From Clostridia bacterium (lineage in GTDB: Bacteria; Bacillota; Clostridia; Lachnospirales; Cellulosilyticaceae): DNA of 64,000 nt. Position 1 is the first letter of the stretch. Each line of letters begins with the position of its first letter. Shown in pieces: positions 1 through 8,598 of the stretch. A program made the position numbers and the translations under genes. The DNA is taken from assembly GCA_029239755.1 (NCBI GenBank), contig JARBUI010000005.1, forward strand, positions 62,001 to 126,000, read 5' to 3'. The notes below the pieces were generated by a model. The model was not told the DNA's origin. It was given only the letters and a program-made list of their open reading frames with translations, and did no database searches.

Positions 1-366
1 AAACATTATGATGATGCCTTTAAACTGTTTATTAAGCTTGGGGATTATTACTCCGCTCTCGAGTGCGCTAAAAAACTTAAAGAAAGTATACTTATCCGTC
101 AAATGTCACTTTTAATAGGAAATACAGAAGCACAAAATAAAAATTACTTAGTTGCCGCAAAGTTTACTGAACCCTATGATAAAAAGAAAGCGCTCCTTTA
201 CTATTATCTGGGACAAGCTAAAACCGATGCCATCAGACTGCTGGTTGAACAGAGTAATTATGAAAAAGCATTTAATCTATGTATTCACCATAATGATTTA
301 GACTTAGCTTATACTCTAGCGAATACCTATAACATTCCGCTTACCCCTGCTGCTTGTTCTGGCTGA
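1..366 (+). CDS. C-terminal part of a TPR-like repeat protein (5' truncated by window)
   Basis: The reading frame is open from the first base and stops with TGA at 364-366, leaving 121 residues of the C-terminus. The chain is helical, with repeating A/Y/L patterns such as YDDAFKLFIKLGDYYSALEC and YEKAFNLCIHHNDLDLAYTL. These resemble tetratricopeptide or similar solenoid repeats, which usually mediate protein-protein contacts. No catalytic motif is visible and the N-terminal domains lie outside the window, so the function cannot be named. It is transcribed toward the RluA-type gene on the other strand, and the two share a complex terminator. The first internal ATG is at 103 but is not a start, because the frame extends upstream of it. 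Confidence 0.75.
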   Translation, partial: KHYDDAFKLFIKLGDYYSALECAKKLKESILIRQMSLLIGNTEAQNKNYLVAAKFTEPYDKKKALLYYYLGQAKTDAIRLLVEQSNYEKAFNLCIHHNDLDLAYTLANTYNIPLTPAACSG

Positions 367-379
367 TAAGAGAACTTTC

Positions 380-437
380 CTATTTCTTAATAAAAATAGG
401 TTATAACTATTTTTATTAAGAAATAGTTATAACCTAT
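380..437. terminator. Bidirectional terminator with two mutually exclusive long hairpins
   Basis: Two perfect hairpins share the segment 398-426. The first pairs 380-399 with 407-426 (20 bp, 7-base loop). The second pairs 396-412 with 421-437 (17 bp, 8-base loop). Only one can form at a time. The element lies between two convergent genes and includes the stop codon of the minus-strand gene. Confidence 0.75.
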
Positions 438-1402
438 AAAAGTGATTCTCCCCGGCATATTTCTGAATAACTCTGGGGTGCTGGTACAGTAAAAACCCTA
501 TTTTGCAAATAAGCAAAGGGACCTGAACACAGCTCAAACTTTATTTTATATGCACATAAGATTTGATATTTCAAATGATACTTTTCTTTAAAATACTTGT
601 TTTCCAGTGGATCGCCATACTTAGGATCTCCTATAATAGGATGTCCTATCTGACTTAAGTGTGCACGAATCTGATGCGTCTTGCCCGTCACCAGCTGAAC
701 TTCAACTAAAGTGTACCGTCCATTTGTTTTTAAGGGCAGAATCCTTGTTTCTACTGGTTTAGCTCCTTCTGAATAATGATTCGTTATAACAACTTCATTT
801 TTCCCTTCTTGTTTAAGATGATACCCTTTTAATATAATAGGCGCTGTAATCATCCCAAGAACAATACTCATGTAGTATTTAGATATTTGTTTTGTTTTGA
901 GCATTTCACTTAGAGTCTGCGTAGAGATAAGGTTTTTACCAATCAGCACAATGCCTGCTGTATTTCTATCTAACCTGTTGCACGGAGCTGGCGTAAATCC
1001 TTTTGACACTTCCGGGTCATAACTTTTATTCTCTAATAGATAACTAAGTACCTCGTCTGCTAAGCTATGTCCGGTCTTAGTATCTTTTTGTGTTAAAAGT
1101 CCCATTGGTTTGTTAACAATAAGAATGTTATGATCTTCGTAAACAGGCTTAAAAGTAATATCCACCTTTTGTATCTCTTTTTGAACTTCAAATTCACTAA
1201 ACTGTTCCTCAGTAAAAAATACATTAATGACATCATTTTTCTGTAAGATTTCATTACCTTGAGGTTTTTTAGAATTATATTTTACCTTCTTAGTTCGAAT
1301 TGCACGATAAATGAAGCTTTTAGGACATTTTTTAAAATACTTCATTAAAAATTTATCTAATCTTTGATTAGCTTCAATATCGGATATGATTATTTGTCTC
1401 AT
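434..1402 (-). CDS. RluA-family pseudouridine synthase
   Basis: This 322-residue protein should isomerise specific uridines in rRNA (or tRNA) to pseudouridine. An S4-type RNA-binding region covers about residues 12-60 (NQRLDKFL...). The catalytic domain follows, with motif CNRLDRNTAG at 141-150, in which D145 is the expected catalytic aspartate. Asn replaces the His of the classical HRLD motif; I recall this in clostridial members. A further family motif, GKTHQIRAHLSQIGHPIIGD, is near residue 240-260. The length matches RluC/RluD-type enzymes, but the exact target cannot be assigned. The ATG follows AGGTGG. It is the last gene of a minus-strand group with the small membrane protein and the SDR gene. 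Confidence 0.9.
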   Translation of the reverse strand: MRQIIISDIEANQRLDKFLMKYFKKCPKSFIYRAIRTKKVKYNSKKPQGNEILQKNDVINVFFTEEQFSEFEVQKEIQKVDITFKPVYEDHNILIVNKPMGLLTQKDTKTGHSLADEVLSYLLENKSYDPEVSKGFTPAPCNRLDRNTAGIVLIGKNLISTQTLSEMLKTKQISKYYMSIVLGMITAPIILKGYHLKQEGKNEVVITNHYSEGAKPVETRILPLKTNGRYTLVEVQLVTGKTHQIRAHLSQIGHPIIGDPKYGDPLENKYFKEKYHLKYQILCAYKIKFELCSGPFAYLQNRVFTVPAPQSYSEICRGESLL

Positions 1403-1414
1403 AGGGCCACCTGA

Positions 1415-1975
1415 CTACATCAACATTGTTTCAATAACTTTGGTATTTTGATCAAGTATTTCACTTGTATAACAGGCATCCTTTTCTATTTTTAACGCAG
1501 TATTCTTGATGTTATTGATGCTGGCTATATGTATAAAATGAATTTGTTTAAGAGGAATACCCTTAGCTGACAATCTATTTTGAATCCAGCCGCTATTTGT
1601 ATCTATACTGTTTTTATTATAGCTTAAAAAGTAAATACTTTTGGATGTTACAATAAGGTGTTCAAATAATATAGTTCCCATTGTATCTGGAATAATAGCA
1701 CTATGAAAGATTTGATAGCTTCCTTTCATTTGTTCAAGTACTGAGGCAAATTCAGGATCAGGATCTTTAAACCTATTAAAGGATATAAATCGTGTAATAT
1801 TTTGTGCTAATGGCAAAACAAAGATTGCTGCCATTAGTGTAAAATAATTATTCCGAGACTTAGTTAACATTAACCCTGCTATAAATATAACCAAAACAAC
1901 GCCTGCCCATACAAGAGACATGCTTAAAAACTTCTTCTTACGCCTAGCAATATAATCTTTTTCTTGTTTTATCAT
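1415..1975 (-). CDS. Hypothetical membrane-anchored protein, two N-terminal TM segments
   Basis: This 186-residue protein has a basic N-terminus and two hydrophobic segments at about residues 16-36 and 42-62. A soluble domain of about 120 residues follows, probably cytoplasmic. It contains alternating strands (HLIVTSKSIYFLSYN) and a possible nuclease-like or PH-like fold, but I recognise no family motif. It starts with ATG after AGGTGATAAG, 8 bases behind the SDR stop, and ends 12 bases before the RluA start, so the three genes are probably cotranscribed. The function is unknown. Confidence 0.7.
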   Translation of the reverse strand: MIKQEKDYIARRKKKFLSMSLVWAGVVLVIFIAGLMLTKSRNNYFTLMAAIFVLPLAQNITRFISFNRFKDPDPEFASVLEQMKGSYQIFHSAIIPDTMGTILFEHLIVTSKSIYFLSYNKNSIDTNSGWIQNRLSAKGIPLKQIHFIHIASINNIKNTALKIEKDACYTSEILDQNTKVIETMLM

Positions 1976-1983
1976 CTTATCAC

Positions 1984-2754
1984 CTATTCTGAATAAATCA
2001 TTTTTACTGTCATACCACCATCTATAACCAAGTTTGCTCCAGTTATAAAAGCTGCTTCTTCACTTGTCAAATAAAGAACAGCGTGTGCTATATCTTCCGG
2101 CACCCCAACTCTGCCTGTCAGATGCTGTGAATGGTCTTTTTCAGTAAGTGTTGTAAATTTGCGGTCCTTTTTCTTTTTCCACTGCGAAACATCTATCCAG
2201 CCTGGACTGATCGCATTAACTCTTACCTTATGTGCAAGGCTATTTGCCAAAGAATGAGTAAGTGCCACAAGAGCCCCTTTGGAAGCTGAATAAGGTTCAG
2301 TATGAGGTTCACTCATAAATGCCCTAGTAGATACAATATTAATAATGCTGCTGCCTTCAAGCATATGATAGGCACAGTATTTAGCGCACATGTAGGCCCC
2401 TGTTACATTAACGCGCATCACATGTTCAAATTCTTCAATGCTTCTTGTAAAAAGAGTATCATGCTCACTCTGGGTTGAAATAGCTGCATTATTGATAAGA
2501 ATATCTATTTTGCCATATCTTTCAACTACGCTATTTACCATATGTTTGACAGAATCTTCATTTCCAACATCTGTCTGGATGAATAAGGCGTCTCCCCCTA
2601 TACTTTGTATATATGCTTTCGTTTCTAGGCCAGCTTCTTCATCAATTTCAGCAATGATAACTCTTGCTTTTTTTTTGGCGTACTCAGCAGCAATACAATT
2701 CCCTATGCCTTGCCCACTCCCAGTAATAATAACAACTTTTCCCGAAAAATCCAT
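1984..2754 (-). CDS. Short-chain dehydrogenase/reductase (SDR)
   Basis: This is a 256-residue classical SDR that should oxidise or reduce a hydroxyl/carbonyl group with NAD(P)H. The Rossmann nucleotide-binding motif TGSGQGIG is at 11-18, NNA at 88-90, the catalytic Ser near 142, and YSASK with Tyr155 and Lys159. The C-terminal end (ITGANLVIDGGMT) is typical of the family. Acidic residues after beta-2 (EIDEE) suggest NAD preference. The substrate cannot be deduced. The ATG follows GAGGTGAAGTA. It appears to head the three-gene group with the unknown membrane protein and the pseudouridine synthase. Confidence 0.88.
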   Translation of the reverse strand: MDFSGKVVIITGSGQGIGNCIAAEYAKKKARVIIAEIDEEAGLETKAYIQSIGGDALFIQTDVGNEDSVKHMVNSVVERYGKIDILINNAAISTQSEHDTLFTRSIEEFEHVMRVNVTGAYMCAKYCAYHMLEGSSIINIVSTRAFMSEPHTEPYSASKGALVALTHSLANSLAHKVRVNAISPGWIDVSQWKKKKDRKFTTLTEKDHSQHLTGRVGVPEDIAHAVLYLTSEEAAFITGANLVIDGGMTVKMIYSE

Positions 2755-2800
2755 TACTTCACCTCATAACTTACTCGTTCTCTATTCATTATCTGCTACC

Positions 2801-3412
2801 CTAGACGATATCTGCTAAAAGCCTTTTCATTTTCTCTTCATCTATATATCTTGTCATAACTTGAAGCTGCGTTAACTGTTCGTGACAATAAAAGTGTGCA
2901 TAGAACGAGTCTGCAAAATCTAAGTCATCTATCATCCCCGAATAAAAGAGTTCAAGTAAATCTTCTTTATTTGAATCCTCCTTTAAAATACAGATCCTAT
3001 AACCAACCGCACCTAATAGTTCTTTGTAGTGATCGAAACTAAACTGCTCATTAGTAAAATACATACCTATCCGATAGGCTACATCTACTTTAGAAGCTTT
3101 CATACTAAATATTTTGCCTATTCCTGCATCTAGAACTTCTTTTTTAGACCTGCTGATTTTATGCTCTATCCCATAGTCTGCTAATTTTTGTTTTAGCTTC
3201 TCAACATACTCTGTAGGATTTAATCTTAAATTGGGTGCAAAAAGTGTTGTATCAATATCAACAATAACAGCTCTTTCTTCCATAACCTTTTTAACAATCT
3301 GATAGTGTACATTTTCTATTTTAGAAGCAGCTTTATGATACTCCACGATGTGTGTATAGACTTCATTATCTTGCTTTGATTTACATGTGATTAATCTTTT
3401 ATCAAATAACAT
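2801..3412 (-). CDS. Hypothetical protein, 203 aa
   Basis: This soluble, probably cytoplasmic protein is rich in charged residues and has no signal peptide or membrane segment. It has a central KISRSKKEVLDAGIGK region and an acidic, aromatic C-terminal half (DDLDFADSFYAHFYCHEQ). I recognise no family. The ATG follows GGAGGTATT. It lies 21 bases downstream of the small membrane protein gene and 47 bases upstream of the SDR gene, so it may belong to the same transcript. Confidence 0.65.
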   Translation of the reverse strand: MLFDKRLITCKSKQDNEVYTHIVEYHKAASKIENVHYQIVKKVMEERAVIVDIDTTLFAPNLRLNPTEYVEKLKQKLADYGIEHKISRSKKEVLDAGIGKIFSMKASKVDVAYRIGMYFTNEQFSFDHYKELLGAVGYRICILKEDSNKEDLLELFYSGMIDDLDFADSFYAHFYCHEQLTQLQVMTRYIDEEKMKRLLADIV

Positions 3413-3432
3413 AATACCTCCAAAGTTAACGA

Positions 3433-3726
3433 TTACTTCTCTTCATCTTTTACTTGCATGTTATTATTTAATGTATCAGTTTCATGAAGAGATGTTTCTA
3501 TAGTAACAGGCTCTTCTTCAGAAGGCGATGACTGCTTTTGAATAGTATATCTTTTTGGAAGAATAAGCAAAAGATATAAAGCTCCAAACATGACAATATA
3601 TTCTATCCCTTTCATAATACTGCTATCAATCTGGATTCCGGTAAGCATTTGAAATACGCCGAGTCCAATCATAACTAAGGCTAAAACAACAACAATCATT
3701 CTTCGATTTTTATATAAAAAGTCCAT
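3433..3726 (-). CDS. Small two-TM membrane protein, 97 aa
   Basis: The protein begins MDFLYKNRRMIVVV. It has two hydrophobic segments at about residues 9-27 and 38-56 and an acidic hydrophilic tail rich in Glu, Ser and Thr. No family is recognised. I place the start at 3726, not at the upstream in-frame ATG at 3762. An AAAGGAAA ribosome site precedes 3726, and a TATAAT -10 box at 3765-3770 would place the transcription start inside or after the upstream ATG. It is probably the first gene of the group running down to the RluA gene. Confidence 0.65.
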   Translation of the reverse strand: MDFLYKNRRMIVVVLALVMIGLGVFQMLTGIQIDSSIMKGIEYIVMFGALYLLLILPKRYTIQKQSSPSEEEPVTIETSLHETDTLNNNMQVKDEEK

Positions 3727-3764
3727 AATCTTTTCCTTTCTGTCTCTAATTACTGTACGCATTT

Positions 3765-3770
3765 ATTATA
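3765..3770 (-). promoter_or_regulatory. -10 box (TATAAT) for the 97-aa membrane protein gene
   Basis: A perfect TATAAT reads on the minus strand, about 40 bases upstream of the chosen start codon. No good -35 is visible at 17 bases, so confidence is moderate. Confidence 0.45.
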
Positions 3771-3813
3771 ACAAATAAAAACCTAGGCGTATACTATTTT
3801 AGAAAATTCATAA

Positions 3814-3843
3814 GAAAAGAGGCAGTTTAATCAGCCTCTTTTC
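3814..3843 (-). terminator. Intrinsic terminator of the M16C peptidase gene
   Basis: A 10-bp stem (arms 3814-3823 and 3834-3843, GC-rich core GAGGC/GCCTC) has a 10-base loop. It starts 5 bases after the peptidase stop codon, and its 3' arm ends in a T-rich stretch on the minus strand. Confidence 0.75.
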
Positions 3844-3847
3844 AAAA

Positions 3848-6751
3848 TCAAACGATTGTTATATCTCTAAATAAGTCTTTAACCTTTTCTACATTCTGCT
3901 GATTAGAAAATACACAATACATTTCTTTATTAACACACTCTTCTAATAGAGGCGCAAAGGCCCTTATCGTTTCATTAGTTGTTTCAAATAGTTCATCTCT
4001 TGTTTGCTGCAGTTCTTCTTCAGTCACCCCCATAAGATAATAAACCTGCGCTGTTTTCCCTTCTGTCAGCGGGGTATAAGGGAAATCCAAATGACTGATG
4101 GTTCCAATTAAATATTGGAGAATTTCTCTGTCTGTTAATGCAATATTTCTAAGGTACTCCGGTATTTGCTTATAAACGTCCAATGTCTCCTTAAGATATG
4201 GATCTCTATAAGAAACTAAAAACATGTTGCCGCTTTTTCTAAAGTCACAGAAACATCCATAAGCACCGTTTTGTACTCTTACTTTACTCCATAAATAATC
4301 CATAGATAAAATAGATTTCAGCATCATCATACTGCCATGATACTTAAATCCTAAAGTTTTAAAATTATATCCCATCGCAACATAATTCACCTGCGTTGGA
4401 TAAACTAGTGCCTCTTTAAGCTCAGTCACATCAAATTTTGTTTCAAGCTTATCTACTTGCATGTTAGGAAGCTGATCAATACTATCCTGAACCACTTCTA
4501 TGACATGGTCCACTTGCTCTTTATCCGTTGTAAGCCCTACAACTATCCTATTTTTATTTGCAAGATACTGATAGGCTTCATTAAGGAGTAATAGCGTTTC
4601 TTCATTCTTTTCGTCCCAATTTTTTTCTATGTCACAAACAAAATGATAAAAAGTAATACCTTTTGTCTTTTCTTCAAAGTGCTCTGCATTTGACAGATTA
4701 GAAAGCAGTCTTCCATAAGCAATTCTATGTCCCTCACTGCTGATAGACATTTCCATCATAGCTTTCATTTCTCTAATAATTTCTATGATTCTATTTTTAT
4801 CCTGAATAAGCGTATTCTGCAAGATTTCATTTAAAATATCTGTCTGCTGCTTTACTTTTTCTACTAATGCCTTTGACTTAAACTGAAAAACTGGCAAATA
4901 CTGATTAGCTGTTCTATTATCATTAAGTGCCTGTATATGATATTCCATGCCCCCTATATTTTCATCTATATAGGCTGACAGCTCTTCATATTTATAATTT
5001 TTAGTATTAAGCTTGCCTAGCATCCCAACAATCATTCCTAAATAAGGCATATACTTATCTTCAATGCCATCTAGCTTAATATACCAAGTTAAATAAACAA
5101 TTTTATTTGTAAAAACTGGTGTTACAATATAAGTGGTATTATTCTTACTAGAAACCGTATAACGAGGATAAGTGATTTTTCTTCTTAAATCCTCTCTTTT
5201 AAGAAGTGGAATACTGTGAATGGCTTCTTCTGAATCTGTCTTTTGCTGAAAGCTGTTAAACTTGTGGGTATCTTCTACTTTTTTCTTTAATTCCTCTTGT
5301 GTTAAACTGCCTTTTATCTTTTCCAGTTTTAGTCGCACCTGTTCATCAAGTTCGTTCTCTAGCCCCTTTTTAGGATAGAGCTCAACTTTTGTACAATGAA
5401 CACTATCTAAAATATACTTTTGGATAAGATTTTCAAAGTAACTTGTACCCAGCTGATCCCGTAAAAATTTCATATTTTCCTCATATTTTAAATAAACAAA
5501 AGGAGATGTATCATAAATCCAGCTCTTCATCGCAGCTAAACCATAAAATAGTCCCTTTGAATAACCGCTTGAATCTCCTTCCCTGAGTTCAAATTCTTTA
5601 ACTTGGAGTGCTCCGTTTAAAAGGTTATGGGGAATACCTTCCTTTACTATCTTGCGAAGTGTCTCAGTTACCAATTCGTAAAATCTCTCTCTTTTATCCT
5701 CTGAAACATTTTTAGCTACTATACTAAATACTGGCTGCCTAAGATGTGTTTGGAACATCCCATAGACATCTTCTCCTATCCCCTCAGAAATAAGCGCTTT
5801 CTTCAGCGGAGCCCCTGGGGTATCCAGCAGAACGTATTCTAATATAGCCATAGCAAGCATCAATTGTCTGTCAGTTACTTCCCCGATTACAAAATTACAT
5901 GACAGAAAAAGACCATTACTCTTCTCTTCTGCTACTGAATAATAGCTTTTTCTTGTAATACTGCTGCCGATTGGCTCCTGATATTTAATACTGCTGTCAA
6001 TATCTTTATAATCAAAATGTGAAAGATATTCGTTATCAATATACTCTAAGGTTTCTTTGATATCAATTTTCCCATATAGACATAAATAGCTGTTTGAAGG
6101 GTGGTAATAGGTTTTGTGGAAATCTAAAAAATCTTCATAGCTTAAATCTGGAATATACTGCGGTGCTCCTCCAGATTCGTTGGAATAAATCGTATCAGGA
6201 AAGAGTGATTCTTTAATAAGCCTGAAACCAATTTCTTCCTGAGATGAAAAAGCTCCCTTCATTTCATTGTATACAACACCTTTATATTCAATAGGTGCAC
6301 TCTCATCTTCTATATGATAACGCCAGCCTTCCTGCATGAGTATCTCTTTAGTATCATATATTTTAGGAAAAAATACTGCATCTAAATATACGTCCATAAG
6401 GTTGTTAAAATCCTTATCATTTTGACTCGAAATAGGATACAAGGTTTTGTCTGGATAAGTCATTGCGTTAAGATACGTATTAAGTGAACCTTTAGCAAGT
6501 TCAACAAATGGGTCTTTAAGAGGATATTTCCTTGATCCACAAAGAACAGAATGCTCTATAATATGGGGAACTCCTGTACTATCTCGTGGCGGTGTTCTGA
6601 ATCCTATACAAAAGCTCTTGTGTACATCATCATTTTCAATAAATAAGATTCTGGCCTTAGTCTTTTCATGTATATAAATATTTACTTTACTGTTTATTTC
6701 CTCAATATAGTTCTCTTCTTTCAAAGTATATGCTGGTACTGATTTAAACAC
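3848..6751 (-). CDS. M16C family zinc metallopeptidase (presequence-protease/PreP-like)
   Basis: This large cytoplasmic, insulinase-type peptidase (967 residues) should degrade short peptides inside a closed two-half chamber. The inverted zinc motif HIIEH lies at residues 63-67 of the trimmed protein, with the M16C signature HSVLCGSRKYPLKDPF just after it. A second glutamate ligand is expected in the following helix (YLDAVFFP... region). The length and the two duplicated halves fit PreP/Cym1-type enzymes. The start is set at GTG 6751 because AGGAGGGG lies 5 bases upstream; the longer in-frame ATG at 6784 lacks a ribosome site. The gene appears monocistronic, with its own promoter and terminator. 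Confidence 0.92.
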   Translation of the reverse strand: MFKSVPAYTLKEENYIEEINSKVNIYIHEKTKARILFIENDDVHKSFCIGFRTPPRDSTGVPHIIEHSVLCGSRKYPLKDPFVELAKGSLNTYLNAMTYPDKTLYPISSQNDKDFNNLMDVYLDAVFFPKIYDTKEILMQEGWRYHIEDESAPIEYKGVVYNEMKGAFSSQEEIGFRLIKESLFPDTIYSNESGGAPQYIPDLSYEDFLDFHKTYYHPSNSYLCLYGKIDIKETLEYIDNEYLSHFDYKDIDSSIKYQEPIGSSITRKSYYSVAEEKSNGLFLSCNFVIGEVTDRQLMLAMAILEYVLLDTPGAPLKKALISEGIGEDVYGMFQTHLRQPVFSIVAKNVSEDKRERFYELVTETLRKIVKEGIPHNLLNGALQVKEFELREGDSSGYSKGLFYGLAAMKSWIYDTSPFVYLKYEENMKFLRDQLGTSYFENLIQKYILDSVHCTKVELYPKKGLENELDEQVRLKLEKIKGSLTQEELKKKVEDTHKFNSFQQKTDSEEAIHSIPLLKREDLRRKITYPRYTVSSKNNTTYIVTPVFTNKIVYLTWYIKLDGIEDKYMPYLGMIVGMLGKLNTKNYKYEELSAYIDENIGGMEYHIQALNDNRTANQYLPVFQFKSKALVEKVKQQTDILNEILQNTLIQDKNRIIEIIREMKAMMEMSISSEGHRIAYGRLLSNLSNAEHFEEKTKGITFYHFVCDIEKNWDEKNEETLLLLNEAYQYLANKNRIVVGLTTDKEQVDHVIEVVQDSIDQLPNMQVDKLETKFDVTELKEALVYPTQVNYVAMGYNFKTLGFKYHGSMMMLKSILSMDYLWSKVRVQNGAYGCFCDFRKSGNMFLVSYRDPYLKETLDVYKQIPEYLRNIALTDREILQYLIGTISHLDFPYTPLTEGKTAQVYYLMGVTEEELQQTRDELFETTNETIRAFAPLLEECVNKEMYCVFSNQQNVEKVKDLFRDITIV

Positions 6752-6823
6752 ATATTCCCCTCCTAAATGATTTATATCATTCATATTTTAAATTTTACAT
6801 ATAAGTTTCTATACTCCAAGTTA

Positions 6824-6852
6824 ATTATATTCTTTAATCTTTTTTTTGTCTA
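6824..6852 (-). promoter_or_regulatory. Probable SigA promoter of the M16C peptidase gene
   Basis: On the minus strand, TAGACA (6847-6852) and TATAAT (6824-6829) are separated by exactly 17 bases. The predicted transcription start is near 6817, leaving a leader of about 65 bases. Confidence 0.6.
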
Positions 6853-6964
6853 CTTTCCAGACTCTCAGATGCCTATTAGAAAAATGATTATATAACTTAT
6901 GAATCTATATCTCTATATAGATTTAGCTGCACTCATACTATTATTATGTGTATAAAAGATAAAA

Positions 6965-6991
6965 AAAATAACACTCTTAAAGTGTTATTTT
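6965..6991 (-). terminator. Intrinsic terminator after the coiled-coil gene
   Basis: An 11-bp A/T-rich stem (arms 6965-6975 and 6981-6991, loop CTTAA) is followed on the minus strand by eight T residues. It overlaps the stop codon of the upstream gene. Confidence 0.8.
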
Positions 6992-7532
6992 AACCTCTTG
7001 TTCCATTCATTTGATTCGTTATACCTTTAAGTTCCTGTCTGTTATCATATATTTCTCTAAGGACATCTGTAATATAATTCTCAAATTGCTGAACTTCCTT
7101 ATGTATCGTTTCTAATGAAGTCTTTAATCTAAGCTCTACATCTTTAAAAATTTCTTCTGCGTACTCAACAGATCCCATATGAATCTGTCTTGCATCCTGC
7201 CTTGCCGTTTCAATAATAAGTTCTGCTCTTTCAGTCGCATATTCTGTTATTTCGTGCTGCTCAATAAGACTTTGAAGCTTTTCGTGAGCCTCTTCAATAA
7301 TAATATGAGCTTCTTTTTGAGCTTCTGCAAGTATTTTGTTGCGTTCTTCAACAATCCAAATAGACTGCTGAACCTCTGTAGGCAGCTTGAGCCTGATATC
7401 TCTGATAACATCTATTACTTGTTCTCTGTCAACTGAAATCTTATTTGATAAAAAGCTTGGTTTCCCCTCTTCAATGACATCCTCTAACTGATCTAATAAA
7501 ATAGCTATTTCACCGCACCTACTATTTTCCAC
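6990..7532 (-). CDS. Coiled-coil protein resembling ATP-synthase b-subunit-like clostridial proteins
   Basis: This 180-residue, highly helical and charged protein has no membrane segment. From about residue 60 to 160 it forms a predicted coiled coil (EERNKILAEAQKEAHIIIEE), resembling the alanine- and glutamate-rich b-subunit stalk of ATP synthase. Clostridial relatives of unknown role often follow coaD. A scaffold or cell-division role (DivIVA-like) is possible but unproven. The start is GTG at 7532, after GGAGGATAAAAG. It lies 12 bases behind coaD and ends the operon. Confidence 0.7.
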   Translation of the reverse strand: MENSRCGEIAILLDQLEDVIEEGKPSFLSNKISVDREQVIDVIRDIRLKLPTEVQQSIWIVEERNKILAEAQKEAHIIIEEAHEKLQSLIEQHEITEYATERAELIIETARQDARQIHMGSVEYAEEIFKDVELRLKTSLETIHKEVQQFENYITDVLREIYDNRQELKGITNQMNGTRG

Positions 7533-7544
7533 CTTTTATCCTCC

Positions 7545-8027
7545 TTACTGAAATTTACTTTTTAATTTATCTCTCACATACTGAGGTACTAGATCATCAA
7601 AGTCCCCATGAAACAGAGCCAATTCTTTTACCGCACTTGAACTTAAAAAAGAATATTTTGCACGGGTTACAAGAAAAACTGTTTCAACATCTGCCGAAAG
7701 GTTTTTATTAATTTGTGCCATTTGCATTTCATGATCTAAATCCATAACAGCCCTAAGGCCTCTAACAATGATACTGGCTTCTTTATACTTTGCATAATCT
7801 ACTAAAAGGCCTGAGAAACTGTCGATTTCAATATTAGAAAGGTGACTAGTCGATTCTCTAAGCATATCCATTCTCTCATCAACTGAAAATAATCCTGCAT
7901 TCTTTTTAGGGTTAATGAGTACAGATACTATAAGCTTATCTACCAGTTTAGATGACCTTTCTATAATATCCATATGTCCATTGGTAACTGGGTCAAAACT
8001 CCCCGGATAAATTCCTATTTTCACCAT
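7545..8027 (-). CDS. coaD: Phosphopantetheine adenylyltransferase
   Basis: CoaD catalyses the fourth step of coenzyme A synthesis, joining 4'-phosphopantetheine and ATP to give dephospho-CoA. The 160-residue length is standard. The nucleotidyltransferase motif TNGH is at residues 15-18, within GIYPGSFDPVTNGH. The C-terminal motif YSFLSSSAVKE matches the ISSTxVRE element that binds ATP. The ATG lies behind GAAAGGAAAAAG and inside the 3' end of rsmD (35-base overlap), a coupling common in Firmicutes. Confidence 0.97.
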   Translation of the reverse strand: MVKIGIYPGSFDPVTNGHMDIIERSSKLVDKLIVSVLINPKKNAGLFSVDERMDMLRESTSHLSNIEIDSFSGLLVDYAKYKEASIIVRGLRAVMDLDHEMQMAQINKNLSADVETVFLVTRAKYSFLSSSAVKELALFHGDFDDLVPQYVRDKLKSKFQ

Positions 8028-8577
8028 CTTTTTCCTTTCTTAGAAAACTAAGCGTAGTTGTTGTATATGTCTTTTCTTTCCATAATACCAAATTTTGTGG
8101 TAAAGATACAATAGTATTTGTACTTCTTTCTAAAATAATATAGCCATTCTCACTTATAAGATCATTATCGACAATTTTTTTAAGCACCTCTTCAACATTA
8201 GGCATAGCATACGGCGGATCTAAAAATATGATATTAAACTTTTGGTTTTTATTCTTTAACTGATCTAATGCAATGAGTACATCACAATGATAGATCACTG
8301 CATGCTCTTTGAGTTTTGTCTTTTCTAGATTTTTATTAATACATGCCAGTGCACTTTTATCTTTCTCAACAAATATAGCCTTTTGTGCTCCTCTGCTTAA
8401 GCTCTCAATACCAATAGCTCCGCTCCCGCTGAATAAATCTAAAAACATACACTCTGGGATATCAAAAGCAATGATATTAAATAAAGTTTCTTTAATTCTG
8501 TCTATAGTAGGTCTTGTAGTCATTCCTTCTGCTGAAACAAGCTGCGTTCCACGGCATTTTCCGCTTATTACTCTCAA
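7993..8577 (-). CDS. rsmD: 16S rRNA (guanine966-N2)-methyltransferase
   Basis: RsmD methylates G966 of 16S rRNA in the 30S subunit using S-adenosylmethionine. The 194-residue protein opens with the family signature MRVISGKCRG. The SAM-binding motif is LDLFSGSGAIGIE, and the catalytic motif DPPY occurs in IIFLDPPYAM. The start is TTG at 8577, positioned 7 bases after AAGGAGG. The rsmD-coaD order with overlapping ends is a conserved bacterial pair. It sits 21 bases downstream of recG. Confidence 0.95.
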   Translation of the reverse strand: MRVISGKCRGTQLVSAEGMTTRPTIDRIKETLFNIIAFDIPECMFLDLFSGSGAIGIESLSRGAQKAIFVEKDKSALACINKNLEKTKLKEHAVIYHCDVLIALDQLKNKNQKFNIIFLDPPYAMPNVEEVLKKIVDNDLISENGYIILERSTNTIVSLPQNLVLWKEKTYTTTTLSFLRKEKDGENRNLSGEF

Positions 8578-8598
8578 ATCTTTACCTCCTTACTCTAC

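Noticed and set aside
3727-3762. Upstream ATG extension of the 97-residue membrane protein
   Set aside because: A -10 box at 3765-3770 would start transcription at or after this ATG, and a good ribosome site precedes the inner ATG.
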